A stretch of 64,000 nt of DNA, from assembly GCF_900142135.1 (NCBI RefSeq), contig NZ_FQZU01000008.1, forward strand, positions 146,926 to 210,925, read 5' to 3'. The notes below the pieces were generated by a model. The model was not told the origin of the DNA. It made no database searches and saw only the letters and a list, made by a program, of their open reading frames with translations. Origin of the DNA: Desulfatibacillum alkenivorans DSM 16219. Lineage in GTDB: Bacteria; Desulfobacterota; Desulfobacteria; Desulfobacterales; Desulfatibacillaceae. Positions 37,052 to 45,970 of this stretch are shown here, piece by piece. Position 1 is the stretch's first letter, and every line of letters begins with the position of its first letter. The position numbers and the translations under genes are program-made.

Positions 37052-37978
37052 ATGTTTGAATTTGCCTATCCATATTTTTTTCTGCTGCTCATCCCCATAT
37101 TTTTGTGGGCCGGAGTCTCCCTGAAAAAAAGGCCTCCGGCGGTGACCTATTCCGAAGCCTCCCGTCTTGGGTGGATCGCCGGAAAAAATGCAGAGATACG
37201 GGCGCGCATCCCACTCCTGGTTAGGACGCTCGCCCTGGTCCTGCTGGTTGCAGCCGTCGCCCGGCCCCAGACCGTGGACGCTTCGCGGGAAATCAAAACC
37301 CCGGGCGTGGATATCATCCTGTGCCTGGACGCTTCCGAGTCCATGGCGCAGCCGGATTTCGCCATTGACGGCCAGCGGGTTAACCGTCTCACCGCCGTCA
37401 AAAAGGTTGTCCACGACTTTGTAAAACGCCGGGACACGGATCGAATCGGCCTGGTGGTGTTCGGCGATTACGCGTTCACCCAGGCGCCGTTGACTCTGGA
37501 CAAGGGGCTTTTGCTCAATTTGATTGAAAACCTGAGAATCGGCATGGCGGGCCGTAAGACGGCCATCGGCGACGCCTTGGGCGTGGCCGGAAAACGCATC
37601 AAGGACATCCCCGCCATGTCCAAGGTGGTCATATTGTTGTCCGACGGCGAAAACACGGCCGGAGACATGACGCCCCAGTCCGCGGCTGAAGCCCTGGCCG
37701 CCCTGGGAATCAAGATATACACCATCGGCATGGGCACGCAGCAGGCCGGTTCCAAGGAACTGGCCCAGATCGCCGCCATTGGCCAGGGAAAATATTACCA
37801 CGCTTCCAATACGGAGCAATTGGACTCCATCTATAAGGAAATCGACAAGGCCGAAAAAACCGAAGCCAAGGTGAAGGAATTCTTTCATTACAAAGAGCAT
37901 TACCGCTGGTTCTTATTGGCCGCCCTGGCTTTGGTTCTTTTGGAGGCCGTCGGGTTGTTGGGGAGGGCCGTCCCATGA
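37052..37978 (+). CDS. batA: BatA-like von Willebrand factor A membrane protein
   Basis: A 308-residue protein: two N-terminal membrane helices (YPYFFLLLIPIFLWAG; IPLLVRTLALVLLVAAVA), a VWA domain (about 80-270) with the MIDAS motif ILCLDASESM, and a C-terminal helix (WFLLAALALVLLEAVG). This is the BatA/BatB layout. VWA domains with a complete MIDAS bind a divalent cation and mediate protein contacts. It overlaps batB by four bases (ATGA), consistent with tight co-translation of the two proteins. Confidence 0.9.
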   Translation: MFEFAYPYFFLLLIPIFLWAGVSLKKRPPAVTYSEASRLGWIAGKNAEIRARIPLLVRTLALVLLVAAVARPQTVDASREIKTPGVDIILCLDASESMAQPDFAIDGQRVNRLTAVKKVVHDFVKRRDTDRIGLVVFGDYAFTQAPLTLDKGLLLNLIENLRIGMAGRKTAIGDALGVAGKRIKDIPAMSKVVILLSDGENTAGDMTPQSAAEALAALGIKIYTIGMGTQQAGSKELAQIAAIGQGKYYHASNTEQLDSIYKEIDKAEKTEAKVKEFFHYKEHYRWFLLAALALVLLEAVGLLGRAVP

Positions 37979-38985
37979 CCTTTGATAAACTGTGGATATT
38001 AAATTTTTTGCTGGCCATTCCGTTGCTGGTGTTTTTGCAGATTCTGGCCAAACGGAGAAGAAGAAAAAGCCTGGCCGCTTATGCGGACGAACATTTGCTG
38101 CCGCGCCTGGCGCCCCTGGAATCCCGGGCCCGGGCCGTAGTGCGGGCGGTGATGTTCATCAGCGCAGTCGCTTTGATGATTTTCGCCCTGGCCGGCCCGC
38201 AATGGGGCGAGCATTACCAGGAGGTCTCCCGCAAAGGGGTGGACATCATGGTGTGCGTGGACATCTCCAACAGCATGATGGTGGAGGACGCCCAGCCGAA
38301 TCGTCTGGAACGCGCCAAACGCGAGGTGGCGGACCTGATTCGCGTGGCCACCGGCGACAGGCTGGGGCTGGTCGCTTTTTCCGGTGTGGCCTTCACCCAG
38401 TGCCCCTTGACCCTGGATTACCAGGCCATTCAAATGTTCTTGGATCAACTGACCGTGGACTTGCTGCCCCTGCGATTCCAGGGCACCGACCTGGGCGCCG
38501 CCATAGAAATGGGCATGACCGCTTTTGATCCCAAGTCTTCCACGGATAAGGTCATCCTGCTCATCACGGACGGCGAAGACAACGAGGAAGCCGGGCTGAA
38601 AGCCGCGGAAAAAGCCGCTGATGAAGGCATTCGCATTTTCGTCCTCGGCATAGGAGATCCGGCCGGCGGCCCCGTGCCAAGCCTGGACGGCAGCGGCTTC
38701 GAAAAAGACGCCGACGGCAAAATCATCCTGTCCAAGCCGGACGAAAATACGCTGCAGGCCATTGCCAATGAAACCGGCGGCGATTACATTAGGTCCGAGG
38801 CCGGGGATTTTGACCTGGATCAGCTGTATTTCAACGGCATTAAAAAGAAAACCGAAGCCGAGATATTAAAAACCGGCAAAATAACCATCCGGGAAGAGCG
38901 TTTTTATCTCTTCCTGATAGCAGCGTGGGCGCTGCTGTTGATTGAAGGGGTGCTCCGTGAAAGAATTCTTGATATCCGCGCTTAG
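37975..38985 (+). CDS. batB: BatB-like von Willebrand factor A membrane protein
   Basis: A 336-residue paralogue of BatA. Two N-terminal hydrophobic segments (LWILNFLLAIPLLVFLQIL; VVRAVMFISAVALMIFALAG) precede a VWA domain (about 85-300) with MIDAS VCVDISNSMM. A hydrophobic C-terminus (LFLIAAWALLLIEGVL) closes it. It contains the extra insert GDPAGGPVPSLDGSGFEKD seen in BatB. The batC GTG start lies inside its last 29 bases. Confidence 0.9.
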   Translation: MTFDKLWILNFLLAIPLLVFLQILAKRRRRKSLAAYADEHLLPRLAPLESRARAVVRAVMFISAVALMIFALAGPQWGEHYQEVSRKGVDIMVCVDISNSMMVEDAQPNRLERAKREVADLIRVATGDRLGLVAFSGVAFTQCPLTLDYQAIQMFLDQLTVDLLPLRFQGTDLGAAIEMGMTAFDPKSSTDKVILLITDGEDNEEAGLKAAEKAADEGIRIFVLGIGDPAGGPVPSLDGSGFEKDADGKIILSKPDENTLQAIANETGGDYIRSEAGDFDLDQLYFNGIKKKTEAEILKTGKITIREERFYLFLIAAWALLLIEGVLRERILDIRA

Positions 38986-39883
38986 CCTGCTTTTGTGCGC
39001 TTCCCTCGCCTGGGGCGCCGCCGACGGCGAGGCCCTGTTCAAGGAGGGAAAGTATAAGGACGCGGCCCAGGCCTTCGCTGATAAGGACATGGAAAATCCT
39101 CAGGACGTCCGCTGGCGCTATAACCGGGGCGTGGCCTCGTACATGGCGGAAGACATGGAAGCCGCCCAATCCGCTTTCGCCAGCGCCGGCGTGCGCAGCA
39201 AGGATCCTGAAATCCAATTTCGGTCCGCCTATAACCTGGGCGCGACCCTGATGAAAGACGAGGACTATGAAAAGGCGGCCAAAGAGTTCCAAAAAGCCCT
39301 GGCTTTGAATCCCCAGGACGAAGACGCCAAGGAGAACTTGAAGCTCGCCTTGTGGCGCCAGGCGCAGGTCCAGCAGCAACAGAATCAGGAACAGCAAGGA
39401 GATCAGCAGGGAGACCAGCAACAGCAGCAGGACGGCCGGCAGGGCGATCAAAACGGACAGGGCCAGGACTCTCAAAGCAAGGATAAACAGGACGGCAAGC
39501 AGCAGGGCGATCAGGACCAAAAGCAGTCGGGAGATCAGCAGCAAAAAAGCCAGGGCGAGGATCAGGAGCAAGGCCAGGATCAGCAGCAGCAACAGTCTGA
39601 AAGCGCTCAGGGGCGCCAGCAAGACCAGCAGGACGAACAATCCGCCGCCCAGGCCGGAGATGAGGAAAAACAGGATCAAGCCAACCTGGACGGCCGGATG
39701 CAGGCCCTGAACAAACCCGAGCAAGCCCCCCAGGATCAGGACGCCCAGGCAGCAATGTCCTCCATGGAAAAAAAGATGGCCGACACCCTGCTGGACAACG
39801 TGAAGGAAAACAGGGTATTCAGACCGGATAACAAAAGTGCGATCATAAGCGACGACCGCGCCAATTCAGGGAAACGATGGTAA
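38957..39883 (+). CDS. batC: BatC-like TPR protein with a long Gln/Asp-rich tail
   Basis: A 308-residue exported protein. The signal peptide is EFLISALSLLLCASLAWG. Residues about 22-130 hold TPR-type repeats (ALFKEGKYKDAAQAFADKD, YNLGATLMKDEDYEKAAKEF, ALALNPQDEDAKENL). Residues about 138-245 are a low-complexity stretch of Gln, Asp, Gly and Lys, largely CAG codons, then a conserved-looking tail. GTG 38957 is chosen because GAAGGGG lies six bases upstream and a signal peptide follows directly; the TTG at 38942 lacks both. It overlaps batB by 29 and batD by 7 bases. Confidence 0.85.
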   Translation: MKEFLISALSLLLCASLAWGAADGEALFKEGKYKDAAQAFADKDMENPQDVRWRYNRGVASYMAEDMEAAQSAFASAGVRSKDPEIQFRSAYNLGATLMKDEDYEKAAKEFQKALALNPQDEDAKENLKLALWRQAQVQQQQNQEQQGDQQGDQQQQQDGRQGDQNGQGQDSQSKDKQDGKQQGDQDQKQSGDQQQKSQGEDQEQGQDQQQQQSESAQGRQQDQQDEQSAAQAGDEEKQDQANLDGRMQALNKPEQAPQDQDAQAAMSSMEKKMADTLLDNVKENRVFRPDNKSAIISDDRANSGKRW

Positions 39884-41685
39884 AAAAGCCTGCAGCCATG
39901 AAATCATTACGGGAAAACATAGCAAACGCGTTTACAATCATGCCTATCTTGCTGATTCTCGCTTTTCTGCTGGCGCCCGGCTTGTGTATGGCGGACGTTT
40001 CCGTCTCCCTGGACGCCTCCCCGAACAGGGTGCAGACCGGGGACGTTTTTAACCTGTCCGTCACGGTTTCCGGGGCCGGGTCCGCGGATGACATCCAACT
40101 AAGGGGAACCAACGGGCTTGAAGTGGGCAGGCCCGGCCAGTCGTCCCGGACGAGCATCGTCAATGGGCGGATTGATCGCAGCATTACCTACACCTATGGA
40201 ATCAGCGCCCCTAAAACCGGAACCTACACCTTGGGGCCGGCCATCGTAACCATTGGCGGCAAGCAGTATGGCAGCAACACGGCGCGGGTGACCGTGGACC
40301 CGTTGGGAGAAATCAAGGGCCGCGAAAACGACGCCATGTTTTTCACTGCGGAAGTTCTGCCCAAACAGGCCTATGCGGGCCAGGACATCCTTTGCCGCGT
40401 CCGGTTTTATTGGAGCATTCCGCTGCGGGACATCCAGTTTGAGGGCTTTCCCGATATTGAAAATCTGGAGTTTTCCCAAATCGGAGACTCCCGCCAATTT
40501 CAAAAGACCATTAACGGCAAAGCCTTCAATGTGGCCGAACTGGTGCATCAGGTCATTCCCTCCGCAACCGGCGATTATGAAATTCCTCCCCTGGCCGTCA
40601 AAGCCGAGGTGATCAAATCTTCCGGCAGGCCCTCGCGTTTTCCCAGGGGGTTTTTTGACGATCAGTTTTTCGGCAACGAACAAGTGGTTAAAACCCGGGT
40701 GTTGTCGGAACCGGTTTCGTTTTCGGTGAAAGCCTTGCCCACGGAAGGGGCGCCCGGCGGATTTAACGGACTCATCGGCCGATTTTCCATCCAAGCGGAC
40801 CTGGACCCCAAAGAGGTGAAGGCCGGGGACTCGGCCACCCTCACCGTAACGCTGTCAGGCAGGGGAAACGTCCAATTGCTGCCGGACCTGGACTTGCCGC
40901 CTTTGCCCGGGGTGAAGGTGTATCCCAGTGATCCCCAATTGGAGGATAATCGGGACGGGCAGGGCCCCTTTGGAAAGAAAACCATGCAGTGGGCTTTGGT
41001 GCCCCAGACAGAGGGCGACGTGGCCGTTCCGGCTTTTTCCGTGCCCTATTTTAATACCGGTACCGGCAAGTACGAATACGCCAAAACCCGGGAGATAAAC
41101 CTGCACGTTCTGCCCGGCGCCGTGCATGCAGCGCCTGCGCCGACCCAGGAAATGCAGGTGAACTCCGCTTCCAAGCATCGGGTGCAAATGCTTGGGGAGG
41201 ACATCCTTAAAATTCATGAAACCCCCAAGGCCGTAGCGCCGGGCATGGGCCAGACCATGCCTGTGTGGTTGGGCGTTTTGATAATAGGCTTTCCCTTCCT
41301 CCCCTTGGCCGGCGCGTTGATTATTCGCAGCGGCGGAGAAAAACGCGCCCAACAGGCCGGGGTCAGGGCTTCCAAAAAAGCTTACGCGGCCTTTGCTAAG
41401 GCGGTAAGGGACCTGGGGGCGGATAAAAGCGTGGAAGCCTTCCGGGCTTTGCAGGAGTATCTCGCCCTGCGCCTTGGGCTGGAGGCCGCAACTCTCACCT
41501 CCCACGAGGCGGAGGAGAAAATGCTGGCCGCCGGCGTCGACCCCGAGTCCGCGTCCCGCTTGAAACAGGTTTTCTCCAGCCTGGAAACCTGCGTGTTCAG
41601 CCAATGCGGCAGCCAGTTCAGCCCGGAAGTCAGGCAAGAGCTTTTGGACGTCGTCAGGGCGGTGGATAAAAAGGTCAAGGTATGA
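39877..41685 (+). CDS. batD: BatD-like oxygen-tolerance membrane protein
   Basis: A 602-residue protein. Signal peptide (about 15-40, IMPILLILAFLLAPGLCMA), then DVSVSLDASPNRVQTGDVFNL, the BatD start. Three Ig-like beta domains follow (SITYTYGISAPKTGTYTLGP; VKAGDSATLTVTLSGRGNV). One membrane helix lies at about 465-485 (VWLGVLIIGFPFLPLAGAL), then a cytoplasmic helical tail. Homologues are linked to aerotolerance in Bacteroides. Start 39877 overlaps batC by seven bases; the ATG at 39898 is an alternative. The stop overlaps batE as ATGA. Confidence 0.9.
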   Translation: MVKKPAAMKSLRENIANAFTIMPILLILAFLLAPGLCMADVSVSLDASPNRVQTGDVFNLSVTVSGAGSADDIQLRGTNGLEVGRPGQSSRTSIVNGRIDRSITYTYGISAPKTGTYTLGPAIVTIGGKQYGSNTARVTVDPLGEIKGRENDAMFFTAEVLPKQAYAGQDILCRVRFYWSIPLRDIQFEGFPDIENLEFSQIGDSRQFQKTINGKAFNVAELVHQVIPSATGDYEIPPLAVKAEVIKSSGRPSRFPRGFFDDQFFGNEQVVKTRVLSEPVSFSVKALPTEGAPGGFNGLIGRFSIQADLDPKEVKAGDSATLTVTLSGRGNVQLLPDLDLPPLPGVKVYPSDPQLEDNRDGQGPFGKKTMQWALVPQTEGDVAVPAFSVPYFNTGTGKYEYAKTREINLHVLPGAVHAAPAPTQEMQVNSASKHRVQMLGEDILKIHETPKAVAPGMGQTMPVWLGVLIIGFPFLPLAGALIIRSGGEKRAQQAGVRASKKAYAAFAKAVRDLGADKSVEAFRALQEYLALRLGLEAATLTSHEAEEKMLAAGVDPESASRLKQVFSSLETCVFSQCGSQFSPEVRQELLDVVRAVDKKVKV

Positions 41686-42464
41686 AACGATTACTTGTCA
41701 TAGCGGCTTTCATGGCATTGATGGCGCCGGCCCTGACCTGGGCGGGAGAGGCCGACCACGCCCTGTTTTACTCCGCCAACCAGGCGTACAAGGAAGGTAA
41801 TTTTCAGGACGCGGCGTCCCGGTATGAAGAAATGATCGCCAAGTCGCCGGTGGGCGGCGGCGTGTATTTTAACCTGGGCAACGCGTTTTTAAAAATGGAC
41901 CGGATCGGGCTGGCCATTCTCAATTATGAAAAAGCGAGGATTTTAACGCCCCGGGACCCGGACCTCCATTTTAACCTGGGGTTCGCCCAGGATAAAAGGC
42001 TGGATCAAATCGAGCAGGAAAACGCATTTTTCATGTCCGATCTTGTGCGCCGTTTTACGGGCATGGAAATTTTTTGGATAGTTGCGGTTCTCAATCTCTT
42101 CTTGTGCTTCTTTTACATTGTGCGGCTGTTCAAACCCGCTGAGTGGAACTTTTACGTGGTCATGGCTGTGGGCCTCATCTGGCTCACGGCGGTTTTCTTT
42201 GGAATTGCAAAATGGTATGATGCCTCCCAGGATCATCGCGCGGTGGTGATCGCAGATAAGATAGACGTGCGGGCGGGCCCGGGAGACAATGACACCTTGT
42301 TGTTCCAACTCCACGACGGGTCCCCCGTCGTTTTGGAAAGGCGGGAGGGCGATTGGAGCCTTGTGCGCTTTTCCCAGGAAAAACGGGGCTGGACCCCCAA
42401 CAAAGGCATTGCGGCTATCCGTCCGCTCCGTAACGAGCCGGCCGGACAAAATACAGAGGCATAA
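41682..42464 (+). CDS. batE: BatE-like protein: TPR, two membrane helices and bacterial SH3 domain
   Basis: A 260-residue protein. Signal peptide ([17 protein letters not shown]), TPR repeats (about 25-100: [21 protein letters not shown] is the first, then [20 protein letters not shown]), two hydrophobic segments (about 125-165, [36 protein letters not shown]) and a C-terminal SH3_3-type domain (about 185-245, [21 protein letters not shown]). It closes the Bat set. uvrA begins at the next base after its stop, so uvrA may be read from the same transcript. Confidence 0.88.
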   Translation: MKRLLVIAAFMALMAPALTWAGEADHALFYSANQAYKEGNFQDAASRYEEMIAKSPVGGGVYFNLGNAFLKMDRIGLAILNYEKARILTPRDPDLHFNLGFAQDKRLDQIEQENAFFMSDLVRRFTGMEIFWIVAVLNLFLCFFYIVRLFKPAEWNFYVVMAVGLIWLTAVFFGIAKWYDASQDHRAVVIADKIDVRAGPGDNDTLLFQLHDGSPVVLERREGDWSLVRFSQEKRGWTPNKGIAAIRPLRNEPAGQNTEA

Positions 42465-45287
42465 TTGAAAGAAGACAAGATTATCGTCAGGGGCGCCAGA
42501 GTCCACAACCTGAAAAACGTCAATGTGGACATCCCCAAGAACCAACTGGTGGTCGTCACCGGTTTGTCCGGTTCGGGAAAATCCACCCTGGCTTTCGACA
42601 CCCTATACGCCGAGGGGCAGCGCCGTTACGTGGAGTCCCTTTCCGCTTACGCCCGGCAGTTTTTGGAGCGCATGGACAAGCCGGACGTAGACACCATCGA
42701 AGGCCTTTCTCCGGCCATCGCCATTGAGCAGAAAACCGGATCCCACAACCCCCGAAGCACCGTGGGCACGGTCACGGAAATTTACGACTACCTGCGCCTG
42801 CTTTACGCCCGGGTGGGCCAGCCCCATTGCTACAAGTGCGGCCGCCCCATCACTTCCCAAAGCATCGACCAGATTATGGACCAGATCATGGAGCTTCCCG
42901 AAGGAACCAGAGCCATGATTCTGGCGCCCTTGGTTTCCGGCCAAAAAGGGACCTTTGAAAAGCTGTTCACCCAACTGACCAAGCAGGGATTCGCCCGGGT
43001 GCAGGTGGACGGCGAGATCTACGAGCTGGAGGAAATCCGGCCCCTGGAAAAAAACAAGAAGCACACCATATCGGTTGTTGTGGACCGCCTGGTCATCAAG
43101 GAAGGCGTGGAAAATCGCCTGGCCGACTCCGTGGAGCTGGCCCTCAGCCAGGGCGAGGGATTCGCCACCGTGCATCCCATCGGGGAGGATCCCATCCTGT
43201 TCTCCGAGCACTCCGCGTGCATCCAATGCAATATCAGTTATCCGGAGTTCACCCCGGCCAGCTTCTCCTTTAACTCGCCCCAGGGGGCCTGCCCCAAATG
43301 TGACGGCCTGGGCTCCACCATGGAATTCGACCCGGAACTGCTCATTCCCAACCACGAACTCAGCCTGCGGGAGGGCGCCGTGGCGGTTTGGGCCAATCGC
43401 AGTTCCGTGCATTTTTTCGAGTTTTTGGACGCCCTCACCTCCAATTACGGGGTGGACATCTACACGCCCTACAAGGACCTGGACCCGAAGTTTAAAAAGG
43501 TCCTGATGAACGGCTCAAAAACGCCTATTAATTTCTACTTTGAACGCAAAGGGCAGCGCTACGTCTACACCAAGCCTTACGAGGGCCTGGTGCCCAACCT
43601 GATTCGAAGATACAGGGAAACCACCTCCCAGCAAATCCGGGAGGAGATCGAACGCTTCATGGCCTTTAAGCCGTGCAGCGAATGCAACGGCGCCAGGCTC
43701 AAGCTGGAAAGCCGCAATGTGCGTGTGGGCGACCAGGCGATTTTTGAAGTCACGGCCCTTTCCGTCAAAAAAGCCCTGGTCTTTTTCCGGGACCTGAAAA
43801 TGGGCAAAAGGGATCAGGACATATCCCGCCGCATCCTTAAGGAAATCAACGAACGCCTGGGATTTTTGGCCAACGTGGGCCTGGACTACCTGACCCTGGA
43901 CCGCACCGCCGCCACCCTTTCCGGCGGCGAGGCCCAGCGCATACGCCTGGCCACCCAGATCGGCTCCAAGCTCACCGGCGTCCTGTACGTCCTGGACGAG
44001 CCCAGCATCGGCCTGCACCAGCGCGATAACATGCGCCTTCTGAACACCCTGTGCCACATGCGCGACATCGGCAATACGGTCCTGGTTGTGGAGCACGACG
44101 CCGACACCATGCTGGCGGCCGACCACATTATTGACATGGGGCCTGGGGCGGGCATGCGCGGCGGCGAGGTGGTCTTCTCCGGCAATGCAGAAGAATTGCT
44201 CAAGGACGACTGCCTGACCGGCCAATATCTTTCCGGAAAAAAGCGCATTGAACTGCCCGAATCCCGCAGATCCCCCAAAAACGGCAAACTGGTCATCCGG
44301 GGCGCCAACGCAAACAACCTGAAGAACATCGACGTGGAATTCCCCCTGTCCCGGCTCATTTGCGTCACCGGCGTTTCCGGCTCGGGCAAGTCCACCCTGG
44401 TCATCGAAACCCTGTATAAAGGCCTGACCCAGCACCTCAACAGAACCCGCATCCAGGCCGGAGAGCATAGGGAAATGGAAGGCCTGCACCTGGTGGACAA
44501 GGTCATCCACATCGATCAGGCGCCCATAGGCAGGACTCCGCGGTCCAACCCCGCCACCTACACCGGAGTGTTCACCCATATCCGGGAGCTTTTTTCCAAA
44601 ACCCAGGATTCCCGCGTGCGAGGATACAAGCCCGGCCGTTTTTCCTTTAACGTAAAAGGCGGAAGGTGCGAGGCCTGCGCCGGCGACGGCATCATCAAGA
44701 TCGAAATGCACTTTTTGCCAGACGTGTATGTGGCCTGCGACGTTTGCCACGGAAAGCGATACAACCGGGAAACCCTGGAAATTCTGTACAAAGGCAAGAA
44801 CATCACCCAGGTGCTGGACATGACCGTGAATCAGGCCCGGGAGTTTTTCGACAAGATCGGCAGCATCCGCACCAAGCTCCAGACCTTAATTGACGTGGGC
44901 CTGGGCTACATCAAAATGGGGCAGGCCGCCACCACCCTGTCCGGCGGCGAGGCCCAGCGCATCAAGCTGGCAAGGGAGCTTTCCAAACGCGGCACGGGCC
45001 GGACCATATACATCCTGGACGAGCCCACCACCGGCCTGCATTTCGCCGACATCCAAAAATTGTTGAACGTATTGAATCGTCTGGTGGATAACGGAAACAC
45101 TGTGGTGGTCATCGAGCATAACCTGGACGTGATCAAGTCGGCCGACCATGTCATCGACCTGGGGCCCGAAGGCGGCGACAACGGCGGCTCCATTGTAGGG
45201 GTGGGATCTCCCGAAGAACTGGCCGCCAATGCCCGATCCTATACCGGCCAGTTTTTGGATAACATCCTCAAAGCGGAAAGAACATAA
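42465..45287 (+). CDS. uvrA: Excinuclease ABC subunit UvrA
   Basis: DNA-damage recognition ATPase of nucleotide excision repair, 940 residues, normal length. Two ABC ATPase halves are clear: Walker [20 protein letters not shown] (about 30) and [18 protein letters not shown] (about 635), signatures [18 protein letters not shown] and [17 protein letters not shown], Walker [17 protein letters not shown] and [15 protein letters not shown]. Zinc modules include CIQC with CPKC and CEAC with CDVC. TTG is the start, directly after the batE stop, with GAGG six bases upstream. Followed by a hairpin. Confidence 0.97.
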   Translation: MKEDKIIVRGARVHNLKNVNVDIPKNQLVVVTGLSGSGKSTLAFDTLYAEGQRRYVESLSAYARQFLERMDKPDVDTIEGLSPAIAIEQKTGSHNPRSTVGTVTEIYDYLRLLYARVGQPHCYKCGRPITSQSIDQIMDQIMELPEGTRAMILAPLVSGQKGTFEKLFTQLTKQGFARVQVDGEIYELEEIRPLEKNKKHTISVVVDRLVIKEGVENRLADSVELALSQGEGFATVHPIGEDPILFSEHSACIQCNISYPEFTPASFSFNSPQGACPKCDGLGSTMEFDPELLIPNHELSLREGAVAVWANRSSVHFFEFLDALTSNYGVDIYTPYKDLDPKFKKVLMNGSKTPINFYFERKGQRYVYTKPYEGLVPNLIRRYRETTSQQIREEIERFMAFKPCSECNGARLKLESRNVRVGDQAIFEVTALSVKKALVFFRDLKMGKRDQDISRRILKEINERLGFLANVGLDYLTLDRTAATLSGGEAQRIRLATQIGSKLTGVLYVLDEPSIGLHQRDNMRLLNTLCHMRDIGNTVLVVEHDADTMLAADHIIDMGPGAGMRGGEVVFSGNAEELLKDDCLTGQYLSGKKRIELPESRRSPKNGKLVIRGANANNLKNIDVEFPLSRLICVTGVSGSGKSTLVIETLYKGLTQHLNRTRIQAGEHREMEGLHLVDKVIHIDQAPIGRTPRSNPATYTGVFTHIRELFSKTQDSRVRGYKPGRFSFNVKGGRCEACAGDGIIKIEMHFLPDVYVACDVCHGKRYNRETLEILYKGKNITQVLDMTVNQAREFFDKIGSIRTKLQTLIDVGLGYIKMGQAATTLSGGEAQRIKLARELSKRGTGRTIYILDEPTTGLHFADIQKLLNVLNRLVDNGNTVVVIEHNLDVIKSADHVIDLGPEGGDNGGSIVGVGSPEELAANARSYTGQFLDNILKAERT

Positions 45288-45304
45288 CAAGCGCTGTAAG
45301 AGAA

Positions 45305-45335
45305 CAGGCGTCAGGCTGGAAAAGCCCGGCGCCTG
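45305..45335 (+). terminator. Hairpin after uvrA without a T-tract
   Basis: CAGGCG (45305-45310) and CGCCTG (45330-45335) with an inner GGCT/AGCC pairing form an interrupted stem. No run of T follows, so termination activity is doubtful. Confidence 0.35.
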
Positions 45336-45429
45336 AATATCGGGGACATGAACTGATTTCCGCAAGACCTGAAACAGCGCGGGAAAAGACGGTGGAAATC
45401 AGTATCGCGTCCCCCGGAAATCCTTCCTT

Positions 45430-45900
45430 TTAGTCTTCTTCGTCGTCGTACTCGTCATCCTCTTCGTACTCATAGTCCTCATAATCCCTGCCCACGAGAA
45501 CCGTGTCGATCACGCCGTCCAGCACGTAGAACTGGAGGTTGACGTCATAAAAGGAATAGGCGTCCTCCTCGCCCTCGTCGGTTTCGATTTTTTCGACGTC
45601 GTCGGGCGCCATTTCAAGGACCTCAAGAGCTTCGTCAGGAGGAAGGCCGATCAGGTTGGCGTTGTTGTAGAAGAAGTTGGACGAGACGATGACGCTTTCC
45701 AGCAACCCGTCCTCAAAGTAAAATCGTGCGTCTTCGTCGCCCGGCATGCCGTAGGTTTCCCAATCTTCATCCTCTTCCACCTCGTCGGGAATCGGAAACA
45801 GGGAAAACTTTGACGCGTACTTTTCCACCGGTTCGTTGAACACGAAAGGCCCGATGCCTTCCAGCGGAGTCCATTCATAAATGATTTGGCTGCTTCCCAT
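45430..45900 (-). CDS. Highly acidic hypothetical protein
   Basis: A 156-residue protein of no recognised family, rich in Asp and Glu throughout. The last 18 residues are almost only Asp, Glu and Tyr (DYEDYEYEEDDEYDDEED). The middle has ordinary hydrophobic content (FYFEDGLLESVIVSSNFFY; VNLQFYVLDGVIDTVLVG), suggesting a folded core with an acidic tail. ATG 45900 is preferred because GCGAGGC lies upstream; the frame continues 12 bases further to a TTG. It is the last gene of the minus-strand run, 70 bases after the nuclease-helicase fusion, so it may be co-expressed with it. A DNA-mimic or chaperone-like role is conceivable but unsupported. Confidence 0.7.
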   Translation of the reverse strand: MGSSQIIYEWTPLEGIGPFVFNEPVEKYASKFSLFPIPDEVEEDEDWETYGMPGDEDARFYFEDGLLESVIVSSNFFYNNANLIGLPPDEALEVLEMAPDDVEKIETDEGEEDAYSFYDVNLQFYVLDGVIDTVLVGRDYEDYEYEEDDEYDDEED

Positions 45901-45970
45901 AATGCCTCGCAAAGTTTGGGTTAGGCGATAAACTGACGGCGACCGTCAAACGGCCGAAGAATATTCCTTT

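Noticed and set aside
36734..37900. 388-codon minus-strand frame opposite batA and its neighbour
   Set aside because: No family resemblance; the plus-strand VWA protein explains the region.
39360..39620. CAG-rich tract as a possible direct-repeat or CRISPR array
   Set aside because: Units are irregular and in frame within batC; it is codon-level low complexity, with no spacers.
43515..44750. Long minus-strand frame inside uvrA
   Set aside because: Mirror frame of conserved UvrA sequence with no recognisable motifs.
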